This document shows, piece after piece, positions 11,017 to 22,037 of a stretch of DNA of 29,748 nt. The stretch is from Ichthyophonus hoferi (taxonomy: Eukaryota > Opisthokonta > Ichthyosporea > Ichthyophonida > Ichthyophonidae). The stretch is from NCBI GenBank assembly GCA_002751075.1, contig NAOQ01000227.1:29942-59689 (forward strand), read 5' to 3'. The notes below the pieces were generated by a model. That model had not been told where the DNA came from, did no database searches, and was given only the letters and a program-made list of their open reading frames with translations. A program made the translations under genes and the position numbers. Numbering within the stretch: the first letter of the stretch is position 1; each line of letters starts with the position of its first letter.

Positions 11017-14000
11017 TCATACTGATATATACATAACTAGACCACACGAAGCAATTAATATACCGCCCAGTTGGCCAAGGGATAATACCTCTCCAATGAT
11101 AAAGTACGCAAGAATGGCACTGAATATTGGCTGTATGTAATTGAAGGGTTAGTCAACACATGCACTTGTAGATGCATGTATAATTGTGGGGAGATGGTAC
11201 ATTCAGGAGACAATTAAAACAAAGAAAGTGGAGCACAAAGGGGAATAACAATGGAGACATAGACCTAGATATATGGTACAACTTTAAGAGTAATGTTAAT
11301 GTTGTGATGAAAACACAAGGGATAGAGATATAAATCAATATAACTGACAATGTAATCTATGAACAATCCTTGATGCATTGGAAAACAAAATAATAACAAG
11401 TTGCTCTTGTTGTTCACATCTGCAGGCGGATTATAACGTACAGCATGTATGCTGATGTGCTTAGATAAAAAGAAATATAAAAAGTATTTATTTAACACGA
11501 TAGAGAAAGGTTGATATACAACGACGTGTTTTGGTCTCCATATGTACGAGTAATAACTATGAAGGAGTTTATAAAAAATGTATTATTGAAATTACATAAC
11601 GTTTGTTGAACAAATTGGTACTAGAGAATAAAATTTAGTAAAATAAGCTCGAAGAGATAATTGAATTAACATTAATTAAAGGGATATTACAGAGCTAGAA
11701 TATTCTTTCATAATAAATAGGTGGAAATATAGATATTATGTAAAAATATTATCTTACCAAGGTAACTTTCGTCATAGCAAAGAAAGACGCCCCAGTAATT
11801 TTTAGAGACCAGAGCATCAAGGGTCCAGTAATGGCTTGGTAGGCGGTATATATAAACAATGCAAAAGATATCTGAGTGTATGTATAGGTAAACGGTGAGA
11901 TAAGGGTTCGTGTGAGATTTAATAAATATGTCGGCCATTGGACTAGGCTTAAAGAGTTTGTCTGGTTTTTCAATCCTTCTTCCCTATATTAGTATCCACG
12001 TATACAAGACTCTTTCCTTGTTCATTTCTGATGGTGAAATTATTATCCCACTGTAGTTTAGTTACTATCTCATTATGTTTCACCTATTATATTATCTCTT
12101 CGGAATGTCACAGTACACATAGACATATCACGCATACCTCTTTATTCTGAAAGGCATCAGTCCAATTAGCACTGGCACCATTTAACCAGGACACCAATCC
12201 AAGTATCAACCCAGCAACCAGACTCTCCCATGCTCCAATTAAATCATTGCTGACAGAACGTGGTACACGGCTTTTTGATATAAGTACCACAGCACCAATA
12301 GCGACAGATAATAAACAGAGAGATACACCCGAAAGGGTTGAACGTGATTCGATATGACTGGCTCTCATGGAGATGACAATAGTAAGAGCTGATCCAAGGC
12401 AGGCTAAGCTAATGGCTAGTATCCGACGGAAAGAGAGATGGCTTTTACCCTATGGGTGTATGATGGTATAATAGTATGTATATGTATTATAAATGGAACG
12501 TGTAATAAGTCATCTGTACTCAAAATATGTTTTTATTGTTATTGATGATGGCAGGTCTAGAAATGATAGTTGAGTATGGTTGGGTATAGTTTAAGTTACG
12601 AAAAAAAAGAATGAAGAAGAAAACAGTCAGGAACTGATAATAACAGGGCATTCCAAAGAGGAATACATAACAACAACAAGGTGTAGAGATGAGAGGAAGC
12701 GAAGAGGTAGGTGTGAGAGGGGGAGAAGGAGTCAAATAGTATATAGAAATGCTGAAAAGAAAGAAGACATCCATTAAGAGAAAACAGTGGGAGAATGCAA
12801 ATACAAGAATGATAGCATACTAAGATAGTATAAGCATATATTACGTACAATGATCTCAAACCAAACAAACAAAATCCTCATTATAACTAACTCATCTCTT
12901 TGGTTTCATCTTGTTGATGCTTATGTACTCTAAATGATTATCAAGATAAACTGCAATACCAAGTTATTAGTGGTTATATATATATAAACAATAATAAATA
13001 GACAGAGGTAGAATAGAGATCGAATAGTGTAGAGATGGTAAAGTACTTGCCTCTACCAAGAAATCTATAACATGGGTTATCACGGTTGGGAGAGTGGCAG
13101 ATATTATAGCTGATGTTGAGATAGATGTGGTTTTCAAAGAGAGAAAGAAAATCCACTGGATAGAACAAGTAAAACGAAAAGGAAGAGGGTATAATACAAT
13201 AATATATATATATATATATATATAAGTTATGATAGAGTTACGAGATAATATTATAGATAGAAGAGAGAATAGAGGTGCCAATGGACAGGGTGGAGGAAAA
13301 ACGTATGTTATAGATATAGGTAGATGGCAGATAGTCAGTTAGTCGAATGAATAGATCGATATATTTGAGTGCAATTGTGGTTAAGCATCGAAATATTTTT
13401 TATTTTTAGTTTTTATATTTATATTATATTGTAATAAAGAGCTTAGATACAGGTATTAATACATTAATACAATGCAAGTGTTTATAGGTGAGTGACTTCA
13501 GAGCAAGTTGGGTCAAATATATCACAGTAAATCTCTAATAATAAATCATTCTCAAATGAAATAGCTGCTATTATACATCGCTAACTAATCAGGAAAATGG
13601 TCATTTATCTTAGCTATAAAAGTAATAGGTTCTTTAAATTTTAAAATAATCATATCTACTTAATTATTGGCCTATCAACTATTATAAAATACAGAATATG
13701 ACCTATTAGACAAAAGAAATGAAAATTAATAAAATATTTATTCACATACATCGCGTTATATAGCACTGTACTATACAGTTGACGTGTATTACATAAAATA
13801 AAAACACATGGATGCATGTTATATAAAAATATTAAACCAATATATTGTGTAGACACAATAACATGTTATAATATACCACATACACATTCACATCAATGAA
13901 AATGCAACACATAACACATCAATACACAGATATGCAAACCAAACACTTGTGACTTTAGCTGTGCACCCAAAATTAAATGTGTAAATAGAGGAAAGAAGAA

Positions 14001-14893
14001 AACAAAAAATACAAACTATAAATTATACACTTCATCTACCTTCGAGACGCAAAGGTCAAAGATACTAGATATAAATATTAACCTGTAAGTACTCTTAGGA
14101 GGAACCACGCCAAACCCTCGGAGGTAAGAGGTTGTAAACAGAAAAATAGAGGCTAATAGTAAACGGAGAGAAAGAAATAATTCCGACGCCATGTGGAGTG
14201 CGACAATTTTTCCAAAGGGCCTCACGAAAGCACTACGCATGGAAATCAATGGTTATTATCCTGAGGTAATTAAATCAAAATGACTGTAGCAGGGAGTCAA
14301 CCTGTGAACAAGGAGGATTACTTCTGTATGCTGCATTGAAGTTTGAAGTTTGAACTATAAATAGTATGAATATGCCAATATATAAGTGTCAGGGTTGGTG
14401 TTTGTAGAGTTAATAATAGATTAGATGTGCTTCATAAATATAATATAAGCCTTTTTAAAGACCAGAAAGAGAGGGGCTGCTAAACTGGATATGAATATGA
14501 GATGGTGTAGACTATTAGGGTAGTAGGTAGTTAGATAGAAAAACATGATAACCTGTGTAGAAATAGCTCACCTGAATAGATGAACAAAGAATACTGCTGC
14601 TGCTGCAAGCAGAAAGGCAGATCTCTCTCGCCTAGCATGCTCCTACAAGTAGAAACCCATATTTTTAAGACATTTTAATAGCATTGCGAATGTCAGAAAT
14701 TTTATGACACAAACCAAAAAGAAGAGTACGTATGTATATCGGTTGGGGTATGTATGTGATATTTGAAAAATCCATAGTTAGAAATCTAGAAATCTTATTG
14801 AAGTTAGATAGTAAATGAGAGAAAAATATGATGGTTATTCATAGTATTTAGGCATTGGACCCATACCTGTGCCTTATCCAGTGGAAGTGGCAT
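11017..14893 (-). CDS. EamA-type drug/metabolite transporter (DMT superfamily)
   Basis: Seven exons: 14867-14893, 14572-14642, 14040-14232, 13051-13155, 12138-12449, 11758-11871 and 11017-11130. All phases close to give 311 residues, the usual DMT length. Two EamA repeats (about residues 17-158 and 172-308) should give around ten membrane helices. Hallmarks of the first repeat: SAFVRPFGKIVALHMASE leading into SLRLLLAS, FFLSLKTTS, then IISATLPT with the acidic residue E132 before a helix ending SLACLGSALTIVI. In the second repeat, SLKITGASFFAMTKVTLPIF precedes AYFIIGEVLSLGQLGG (E288) and a final helix. Substrate is unknown; relatives move nucleotide sugars, metabolites or drugs across organelle or plasma membranes. 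The intron after exon 4 starts with GC (GAG followed by GCAAGT), an accepted minor GC-AG type. Exon 1 encodes only nine residues, so an earlier or alternative start is possible. Confidence 0.85.
13202..13225. repeat. (TA)n microsatellite in transporter intron 3
   Basis: About 12 TA units, 47 bases upstream (in the minus-strand sense) of the exon 4 acceptor at 13155. The acceptor's own pyrimidine tract lies between. Confidence 0.85.
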
Positions 14894-15083
14894 TTTGGTA
14901 GGTATATTTGTAAACTATTAATTACAACTCTAAGCTGCTGCCACAACGGTGTTAGCTTCCAAACCCCATAATTATACTATCTCTGTGTACGAGCGGTACA
15001 CTTTTATTACTATTTTTATGTAAAGAAATAATTCAAGTTTATTAAAACTATTAATTAATGGTTACGAAAAGCAGAAGGCTCAC

Positions 15084-15174
15084 CAACAATATCGCTCTAT
15101 CGTCTCCGTAACGATAATTATAGTAATCAAAAATAAACCAGCCAATGGTAGAGCTCCTCCATTTTAGATCGCAT
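15084..15174 (-). other. Possible 5' UTR exon with short upstream ORF for the transporter
   Basis: On the minus strand this GC-richer patch ends with a good donor (ATTGTTG followed by GTGAGC) 190 bases before the transporter ATG. It contains a 15-codon ORF, MRSKMEELYHWLVYF, at 15127-15174. If transcribed as a leader exon, the small ORF would be an upstream ORF. No matching acceptor could be fixed with confidence. Confidence 0.2.
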
Positions 15175-15200
15175 GTTTTGGCAGAAGAGATAACTTGCTT

Positions 15201-15384
15201 AGGCATCCTGCCTAAGACAAGTCCTGCTGATTTGTTTATTAAAAATATGTCTTAGCATATCTGCATTTCGTGTATAGAAAGGGGTACGTTTAAATGCCCC
15301 TTTATTTTGTATTCCCTCTCCTTCTAAACGAATTTAAGTTACAGGAACACTTCTGCCTTGACTTATTATTCTCAACAACAGCCA
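15201..15384 (+). repeat. Dispersed repeat, copy 2
   Basis: Second copy of the element at 9038-9215, same orientation, 6.16 kb away. It shares the perfect 19-base opening AGGCATCCTGCCTAAGACA and the conserved internal blocks. A few short indels, such as TTC after CCCTCTCC, separate the copies. Confidence 0.75.
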
Positions 15385-15403
15385 TGATCAAGCACGTAAT
15401 CAT

Positions 15404-15518
15404 AGATTAGATCTAATAATTCATTATTTCTCACGATCGATTGAGAAATTACATATATAAGATTAGATCTAATAATTCAATAGTTCTCTCACTATCGATT
15501 GAGAAATTACACAATGTA
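15404..15518. repeat. Two-unit tandem repeat carrying hairpins
   Basis: Two units of about 56-58 bases begin AGATTAGATCTAATAATTCA at 15404 and 15460. Each start contains the perfect palindrome AGATTAGATCTAAT (core TTAGATCTAA). Each unit ends CGATTGAGAAATTACA. In unit 1 ATTTCTCACGATCG faces CGATTGAGAAAT, so it can fold into a hairpin. It lies just after dispersed-repeat copy 2. Confidence 0.8.
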
Positions 15519-16606
15519 ACTGGATATATGTGCCTGACAAAAAGCATTTACATATATTGATTTTTGGATTTTATTTGAAATTATAATTTCAATTTTAAAT
15601 CTATTATGTTAAGAAATATTCAAGTTAATTCAATATTTTTGTTTTAACATTGGTACTAGCCTTTTCAATACTGTACAAACATAGATAATAGATATACATG
15701 ATTTTGACTTAGACATGTTTTAGAATTGTAACATTGTTCTACAATAATTAGTATTACTATATAGCAAATAATAATAATAATGTATAGCTAGTATTATATA
15801 CACAAGACCAATGTAGGTTTAGGTTATTTTAATAGTAATATTTTTGCCATGAGATTATAAACAACCGAGATTTTAAATAGTTCTTGCATATCTTGGATAA
15901 GATCTGATTTAATAATTATATAAAGGTGCCAATAAGATCCAACTATTAGCATTAGCTATACTTAAAAACCATGTGTCCTTGAAATTAATCAGAAAGATGA
16001 ATATTAATTAGTATCAATATAATGGATAGGATACAAGAATGCCAGATTAGAAACCTATTTCAGATGCGTAACTAGCTGGTTCACCGCCGATCTTACGGTT
16101 TAATACAGGCAAGTGGAATCTCTTGGTATATTACTCTAACCAACGCAACATATAGTAATAATAGGAAAGAAACGATTGTCAATAATTAGTCCATTGTATA
16201 AACAACCAATTAGCAGTGAAAGTATGTTCATAAAGAAGTCTGAGTGGCTTTATTTCCAATGTCTAAGTAGTATCAGTGTTCCGTCTTCAATAACTCTTTG
16301 TGGGTGTCCTATTTAAGATAGCACTGATGCCACCAGTGGATATCTTTATACACTTGCAAGGCATTTCATAAGAATATAGCGTCAAAGAAGGGCATTGAAG
16401 AGATAACTACTTGAGAAAAAACTGAAAATAAAGAATGAGCAAACTATGAAGACCTTGATAAATTTAGATATGAAGTACAAAAACATGCACATTTAGGGTG
16501 AAAACTGTCATGTTACCTATCAGATTGATTGAAGCAGCAATTCAATAGTATTACTATATACAATTATAGTGATAATGCTTACATTTAGCTAGTGGGCATA
16601 AATATA
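15519..16606. other. AT-rich spacer, nothing assigned
   Basis: More than 1 kb of AT-rich sequence between the tandem repeat and the duplicated element. I see no splice-bounded open frame, RNA gene or mobile element. Confidence 0.5.
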
Positions 16607-16733
16607 GCAATAGAAATATATCCGGATTATGTTATTTCCACATTAATACATGGCTCCACCAGTGGGGTCAAACTGGAAAAAGATCATGCATGCAAGCTAT
16701 GCATAGCCGGTTAATACTTAAATATATATAGAG
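16607..16733 (+). repeat. Local duplicated element, copy A
   Basis: About 125 bases resembling 16813-16940. Shared landmarks in order: AATAGAAATATATC, TTATTTCCA, CCA(A/C)CAGTGGGG, CTGG/GTGGcaAAAGATCATG, GCATGCA/TGCAT, CCG(G)TTAATA. Both copies face the same way, 206 bases apart. No ORF or terminal repeats are seen. Confidence 0.7.
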
Positions 16734-16812
16734 CCAATCTCATAGTAGTATTATATGCATTTTAAGGCCAGTACTTCCATTTACTATTACATATAGCCAG
16801 TACACAAAAAAT

Positions 16813-16940
16813 GGAAATAGAAATATATCTAAATCATATTATTTTATTTCCAATAACCACACTCATGCATACCCCAACCAGTGGGGACAGAGTGGCAAAA
16901 GATCATGTAAGCGGCATGCACACTCCGTTAATATTTGAAT
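16813..16940 (+). repeat. Local duplicated element, copy B
   Basis: Second copy of the element at 16607-16733, moderately diverged. Both copies contain CAGTGGGG followed about 20 bases later by AAAGATCATG. It lies 329 bases beyond the 3' end of the PRL gene in the minus-strand sense. Confidence 0.7.
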
Positions 16941-17268
16941 AGAAAGTAGGAACATCCCAGTAACGAGAGTGGTCGGCGTAAAAGAAAATATATAGTCTGT
17001 TTTTTTTTTAGCAAATAAACAAAAGTCAATATTACTAGCAATACAATAGACAATTAATTATCTAAATCATCATAGTCAGTCATTAACACAATTATGTGTA
17101 AATAACTAAAACCTCGCCCCATTATCAGACAATACTAATACAGTATAAAAATTAGTTGCAACAGAATACCAAATTTTTCTGCCAAGTATAAAACCTAATT
17201 ATAGAGAGAGCATCACGACTTAGAAAGAAGCCGCAGGCAAATAAGTACACAAAATAACAAACAAATCC

Positions 17269-19787
17269 TTACTGAATTACACAATCTTTCTTCTTACTGG
17301 GTTTGTACTTTTGTACAAACTTTAGCTGCTTGCTATTCAGAGCCCCAGGGCGAACTTTTCTGATATATTGTACAGCATCCTCTGGGGCCATTCCCTTTTC
17401 CATCAGTGCAATAGCAACAAGAATGGGTGCTCTGTATTTAAGTCAATGGTTGAGTGATGAGTGGATAGGATAGGCTTGGGAGACACAAAGGGAGGCAGAG
17501 GACATAGGCGACGAAGGTAATGGTACTGGTTAGAAAAACACCTGAAAATGATATGAATAGGAATATAACTTTACTTTTGACTGCTCAGCTTGATCGTAAA
17601 AATTAAAAAAATGCATATTAACACAAACAAATATATTTTCTATGACAATATGGCTGATATTGGTATTAATTGAATATATATTAGGCGAGTATTACTATAA
17701 CAACTAAAAAATAACTATCATATATATATATATATTATGTAGAAGAATAGTACGGGTTGGGTGGTTGCAAGGTAAAAATATACAAGGAATATAGGTCAAG
17801 CCTAAAAACATATCACCTATATGTGTATCTTATTATATATATATTCAAGACAAAAAACTAGCCATAAAACCAAAAGCAATAATCTACAAATATTTATTAG
17901 CATAGGAATAGGTAGAAAGATGCAAATTGAAAAAAATAAAAAAAAGATTAATAGGACTCAAAAATATTAAACACTGAGTCACCATTAATAATATGTTAAG
18001 CCAAAATAATAATAAAAACTATTTGGCTTATATAATAATAATACATACTTTAAAATAGACCCATCTACCCAATAATGACTACATTTACACACAACCTACT
18101 CTCTTCCACGCCCTTTTCATCTTTCCCAGAAGCAATATAACATACCTTCCTAGACCGGCCACACAGTGTACCCCTATGCATGGCTTGCATTCATCGGCTC
18201 CCTCAGCCTCAAATGTATTCTTGACCAATAGTAGCCAATCACGAATTATATGGGCGGGAGGTGCGTCACCATCCGCAAACATCCAATTCTATTGGTCGAT
18301 CAAAGGAAATAGATCAATGATATTATTGGCGATTGGTGCATCCACAGTGATATAGCAAACAACATGTCTTTGACGGCACTGCCTGTCATTGAAAAATAAG
18401 TTACAGTAGTATACATTTAAATATGGTTAAACTATATAACGAAGGGGTTGTATCATTACTTATATCCACATTATTATGTGGGTAGGGGTATTGATACAAA
18501 GATATATACATCATGAAATAGAAGGAGATAGATAGCTAGAAGCTTAGATGAGGGGGTACAATATAATTTAATTGTATATGTATTATATAAGTAAAGCAAC
18601 ATAGGAGGGCACTACTCAGTTAAATGGTAAAATAAAAATAAAACAACCTTCCCTATTTATGATATAAACCAAAAAAAAAGGGGGAATACAAGTATGAATA
18701 GGTATGACCTACTAGTCCACAGGGAGTAATTGCATAAGATTACATACATGTACTTTTATCCCTGCATTTTCCAGTGTCTCGGCTGTGTAAGTAGGGTCAC
18801 AAACCCTTACTACATTAGTTACTCCGTTTATTTTAAATTCCTATAAAAATAAAGAAAGGAATGGGTTAGATATGCTATGATACACTGACTCTCTTAAACC
18901 ATTATTACAGCACAACATCGCAACATCAATAAAGCAATTACTATCCTTTATCTTACATGTTGACATACATTTACGTTGCATTAAAACTGCCTTGTCAATT
19001 TTTATGTTATATATACTGCCCCATTAACTGATTACACAGCATAGTGGGTGCATCTACAACCATTGTATAATTGACTCTCTTCCTTATAAACAAGTATACA
19101 ACCAGTCCTTTACTATGTCCTATATATCTCCATTCACCTAAGTATTAATACATCTGGGGTATTATTTTTATGCTATACATCTTCCAAGTCAACTCCTTCA
19201 CTATAAACGACTCGATTAATCACGTTCATTTTAGCTAACACCAATAATCACAAGAGAACAAAAAAAAAATACCCTGAGCCAATCGTCACAGCCGATATAA
19301 TTACATAATAAAAACAAGTGATTTTTTTTTGATCAAAAAGTACGTAAGCGTATATTTAACACTTCAATCATATTGGTTCCTCTATTGAACGTGTTTCCAT
19401 AAAGCACACCCCCAAGTAGAAACTGGGAAGAAAAAAAATAAAAATAAATAATAATACAAAAAATAAAAATAAAATAAAAATACCAGTTGCCACTTTGTCA
19501 ACTATAGAGGAAAATAATTTTAACCATAAGATAACAACAACAAAAATACAGTATCGCCGTAAAAATCTACCAAATTAAAGAGGCTATAGTGTTAGCTAAA
19601 CACACCACAACACTAACATAGGTTTGGGCACACCCAGTTCACCCACTCCGTCCCCAAACCTTTTCCTCGTATTTATCTAAATGCATACCTTCATGTAATT
19701 TGGTAGGTTCGAATCAGTCGGTGTGTCAAAAATTAAAAAGTGCATATCTTTGTAATCAACCCTGCTAGGTTGGTTCTGGAACATCAT
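17269..19787 (-). CDS. PTP4A: PRL-type protein tyrosine phosphatase, prenylated (PTP4A family)
   Basis: Four exons, 19689-19787, 18748-18840, 18146-18288 and 17269-17431, join in frame to 165 residues; human PRLs have 167-173. The P-loop HCVAGLGR (105-112) holds catalytic C106 and R112 and is followed by A113, as in PRLs, where most PTPs have Ser/Thr. The general acid is probably D70 in FADGDAPP, which carries one extra residue compared with the usual FDDGAPP. C47 in VVRVCDPTY matches the cysteine that forms a redox disulfide with the catalytic one in human PRLs. The C-terminus [13 protein letters not shown] is a polybasic stretch plus CaaX box, expected to be farnesylated and to hold the protein at membranes. 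Family role: growth-linked phosphatase/pseudophosphatase binding CNNM magnesium transporters. The last intron splits the P-loop arginine codon (AG then A). All donors are GTATGY. The start has tandem ATG codons; the first is used here. Confidence 0.95.
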
Positions 19788-19874
19788 GGTGTCTTGCTTT
19801 AAAAAAAAAACTGCCACCCAATGCGGCAGAAGTACAGTTTCACATTGGAGCTCGTTAAAAACTCTGGCCCAATG
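19788..19874. promoter_or_regulatory. Possible divergent promoter between PRL and a putative plus-strand transcript
   Basis: The 87 bases upstream of the PRL start contain an A run, an inverted CTGCC/GGCAG pair (19812-19830) and GC-richer sequence. A plus-strand ATG follows (about 19875), then a consensus donor (AACTTG followed by GTAAGTA). The arrangement would fit a short bidirectional promoter. No TATA or initiator element is evident. Confidence 0.2.
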
Positions 19875-20089
19875 GAAATAAACTTGGTAAGTACTGTGTT
19901 GCTCTCCTACTGAAGGTTAATGCCTGCATAGATATATATACATAACACATAAACGTGTGTATGTATAGACCTATTAGGCTGTTTATATGTTACGTTGTTC
20001 GTTTGGTTATATTTTACAAAGACAACATAAGATGTTTCATTCGCCCGAGCATTGTATATAGATATACACCATAATTAAATCTTTGTAGA

Positions 20090-20115
20090 TTTTTTTTTTT
20101 TTTTTTTTTTTTTTT
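20090..20115. repeat. Poly(T) tract of 26 bases
   Basis: An uninterrupted T run. It could be the poly(A) tail of a minus-strand retroposed sequence or simple slippage. I could not find a flanking duplication or an associated element. Confidence 0.8.
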
Positions 20116-21219
20116 GACATCCCAGTGGGGGGATATAAAAGAAAAAATAATGTAACACACTATAGCTCTGCCTTTAAAAAAGACTACGTGGAAAACACTT
20201 GACACACCTTACTAAAAACTCACGAGGTGTGGAATACGTACAGGCTAGAAATCGTTGGTAACCAAGTTAAAATTACCTTATGTTATTATACACGAAATAA
20301 TAATCATAATAAAACTCCCAAAAAATAAAACAAAATAACCAAAAAAAAATATACATATTAAAGAAAACGTGTCCATATATATATCAGGGGTCAAGCTCAT
20401 AATTATAACTCATTAACCAATTAATTCATTAATTAAGATTCATTAGGTCAAGATCGAAAAAAAAGAATTCAGTTATGTCTGCATTATTTTCTTTTTCACT
20501 TTTTTTGTAGAACTTTATTATACAAAGGCAAGTAGTTATCAATTAAAATCAATTATTCCAAGTTATTTTTTAACTACAAACCATAGTAATTTCTTAATTA
20601 TATAATGCATTTAACTGTATAGAATATATTTTACTGCTTTTAACCTGCTGAGACATGAACCAGCAGGGTGCACTGGCGTAAAACATTAGATTTCGGTTAA
20701 GCTAGCACATATTCGTTAGCGAATCACAGATTATTTAAAGCTTAAAGTAGACTAATCATATAAAATAATAATTTGTTTTTACAATCAGGTCTTGTCATAT
20801 TAACTAAAGAATGTGATTATACAGTCACTGAAGATCTCTATTTTAACAATTTTGATATGCTGGCTAGGTATTTTCTTGCCACGGTATACTGATAACATAA
20901 AAGGGAAATATCTACAAAATTAACCTCCTCCTTATTTGTTAATAATCAGTATTTTTTATATCCTCCAATGACAATACCAAACTATAATGATCGAATCACC
21001 ATAAATAAATGCATTTCACGTGGTTCCAGGAATTACAATAAAAGCATTGCTTTTTTTTATTTAAAAACTGTTATACTATGGGATGGCGATGCTTGTGCTT
21101 TCACACAAGCAAAATAGGAAACTAGCTATCCTTAAACAGATTAATCTCTGATTTTTGTAATATCGCTGCTTAATTTGTATGTATATTGTCTGTTTTTCTT
21201 TGTCTAAATTTTGTGTCAG

Positions 21220-21267
21220 GCTGGAATTTTTGCTTTCGTAAAGAAAATTGTTTTCCAAGGACGAAAG
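21220..21267 (+). other. Candidate 48-base exon, unidentified gene
   Basis: A long pyrimidine tract (TCTGTTTTTCTTTGTCTAAA) leads to a GTCAG acceptor at 21219. Then come 48 bases, a multiple of three, and a donor GTCAGG at 21268. The phase-0 peptide is AGIFAFVKKIVFQGRK; the phase-1 frame is also open. It is protein-like, but no family is recognised and partner exons could not be fixed. Confidence 0.25.
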
Positions 21268-21499
21268 GTCAGGGCTTTTTAAGGTACTAATAGAGAGTGA
21301 ACCTCTGATGCCTACTGAAATGGTCTTAATTTATACTAGCAGATACATAGATGTATGATGATTTGACAAGCAAGTAAACATTAAATGTCGAGCGGGTGAA
21401 AGCTCTGATCTTTGTGAGTTGCTTCAACACGAAAAATGGAAAAGAGACGCAAAACCCCCATGATTGCAACCTTATTTTCACCTTTAAATATATATAAGA

Positions 21500-21634
21500 A
21501 TGGTTGTAGAGTCAAAGGGCTACGGGGGTTTACAAGTATTAGGCATAGTACGCATGAAGAAAGAGTCCGGGAAATTTGACGCAACAACCATGTTGAAAGA
21601 ATGGGAGGCAAGGCATTCGATAAGCTTATTGTAA
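21500..21634 (+). other. Candidate small ORF or terminal exon, unidentified
   Basis: Forty-four codons from ATG to TAA in a GC-richer patch (about 21380-21660). The peptide starts MVVESKGYGGLQVLGIVRMK and continues through KFDATTMLKEWEARHS, a balanced composition unlike the Ile/Tyr/Lys-rich noise frames nearby. The opposite strand has a 76-codon frame (21381-21611) rich in Leu/Ser, so the strand is not settled. It may be the last exon of a small plus-strand gene starting near 19875, or chance. Confidence 0.25.
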
Positions 21635-22006
21635 GGCATGCGAGTGCTTTTAGCGCGCCATAACACTTGCAATATGCTCAGCCAATTATTGCCAACTCAT
21701 AATTGCTTCTGGACGGAATGGAAATCATAATAAAACTACTGTCTCACACATTGTCTATTTTCGGTGATACATCTACGAAGGTTATATATACTGTTAAAAT
21801 AAAAAGCAGAAAGCATCCATATCAAAATATGATATGATAAGGTATAAATGTTTATATAGAATTATATGTTTTATTACAATAGTTCAACGGACTACAACAT
21901 CGTATAGGATAATATAATATAATATATAATACTAAGTTCAAATTATAATTTATTATTAAATACTACAATGTCGACCGAAAAATAAGTTGTTTTATTATTT
22001 TATTTT

Positions 22007-22037
<31 letters not shown>

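Noticed and set aside
12520-12868. Leu/Ser/Tyr-rich minus-strand ORFs of 84 and 90 residues
   Set aside because: They lie in transporter intron 4 in AT/CT-rich sequence and only mimic membrane proteins by composition.
14084-14095. Alternative transporter exon 3 donor after STYR (TTACAG followed by GTTAAT)
   Set aside because: It gives a phase that meets a stop in exon 4 and removes the third membrane helix; the donor after CVSK keeps the frame and the EamA pattern.
19706-19715. GGTTCGAATC, resembling a tRNA B box
   Set aside because: It lies inside PRL exon 1 (coding, opposite strand) and no A box or cloverleaf fits around it.
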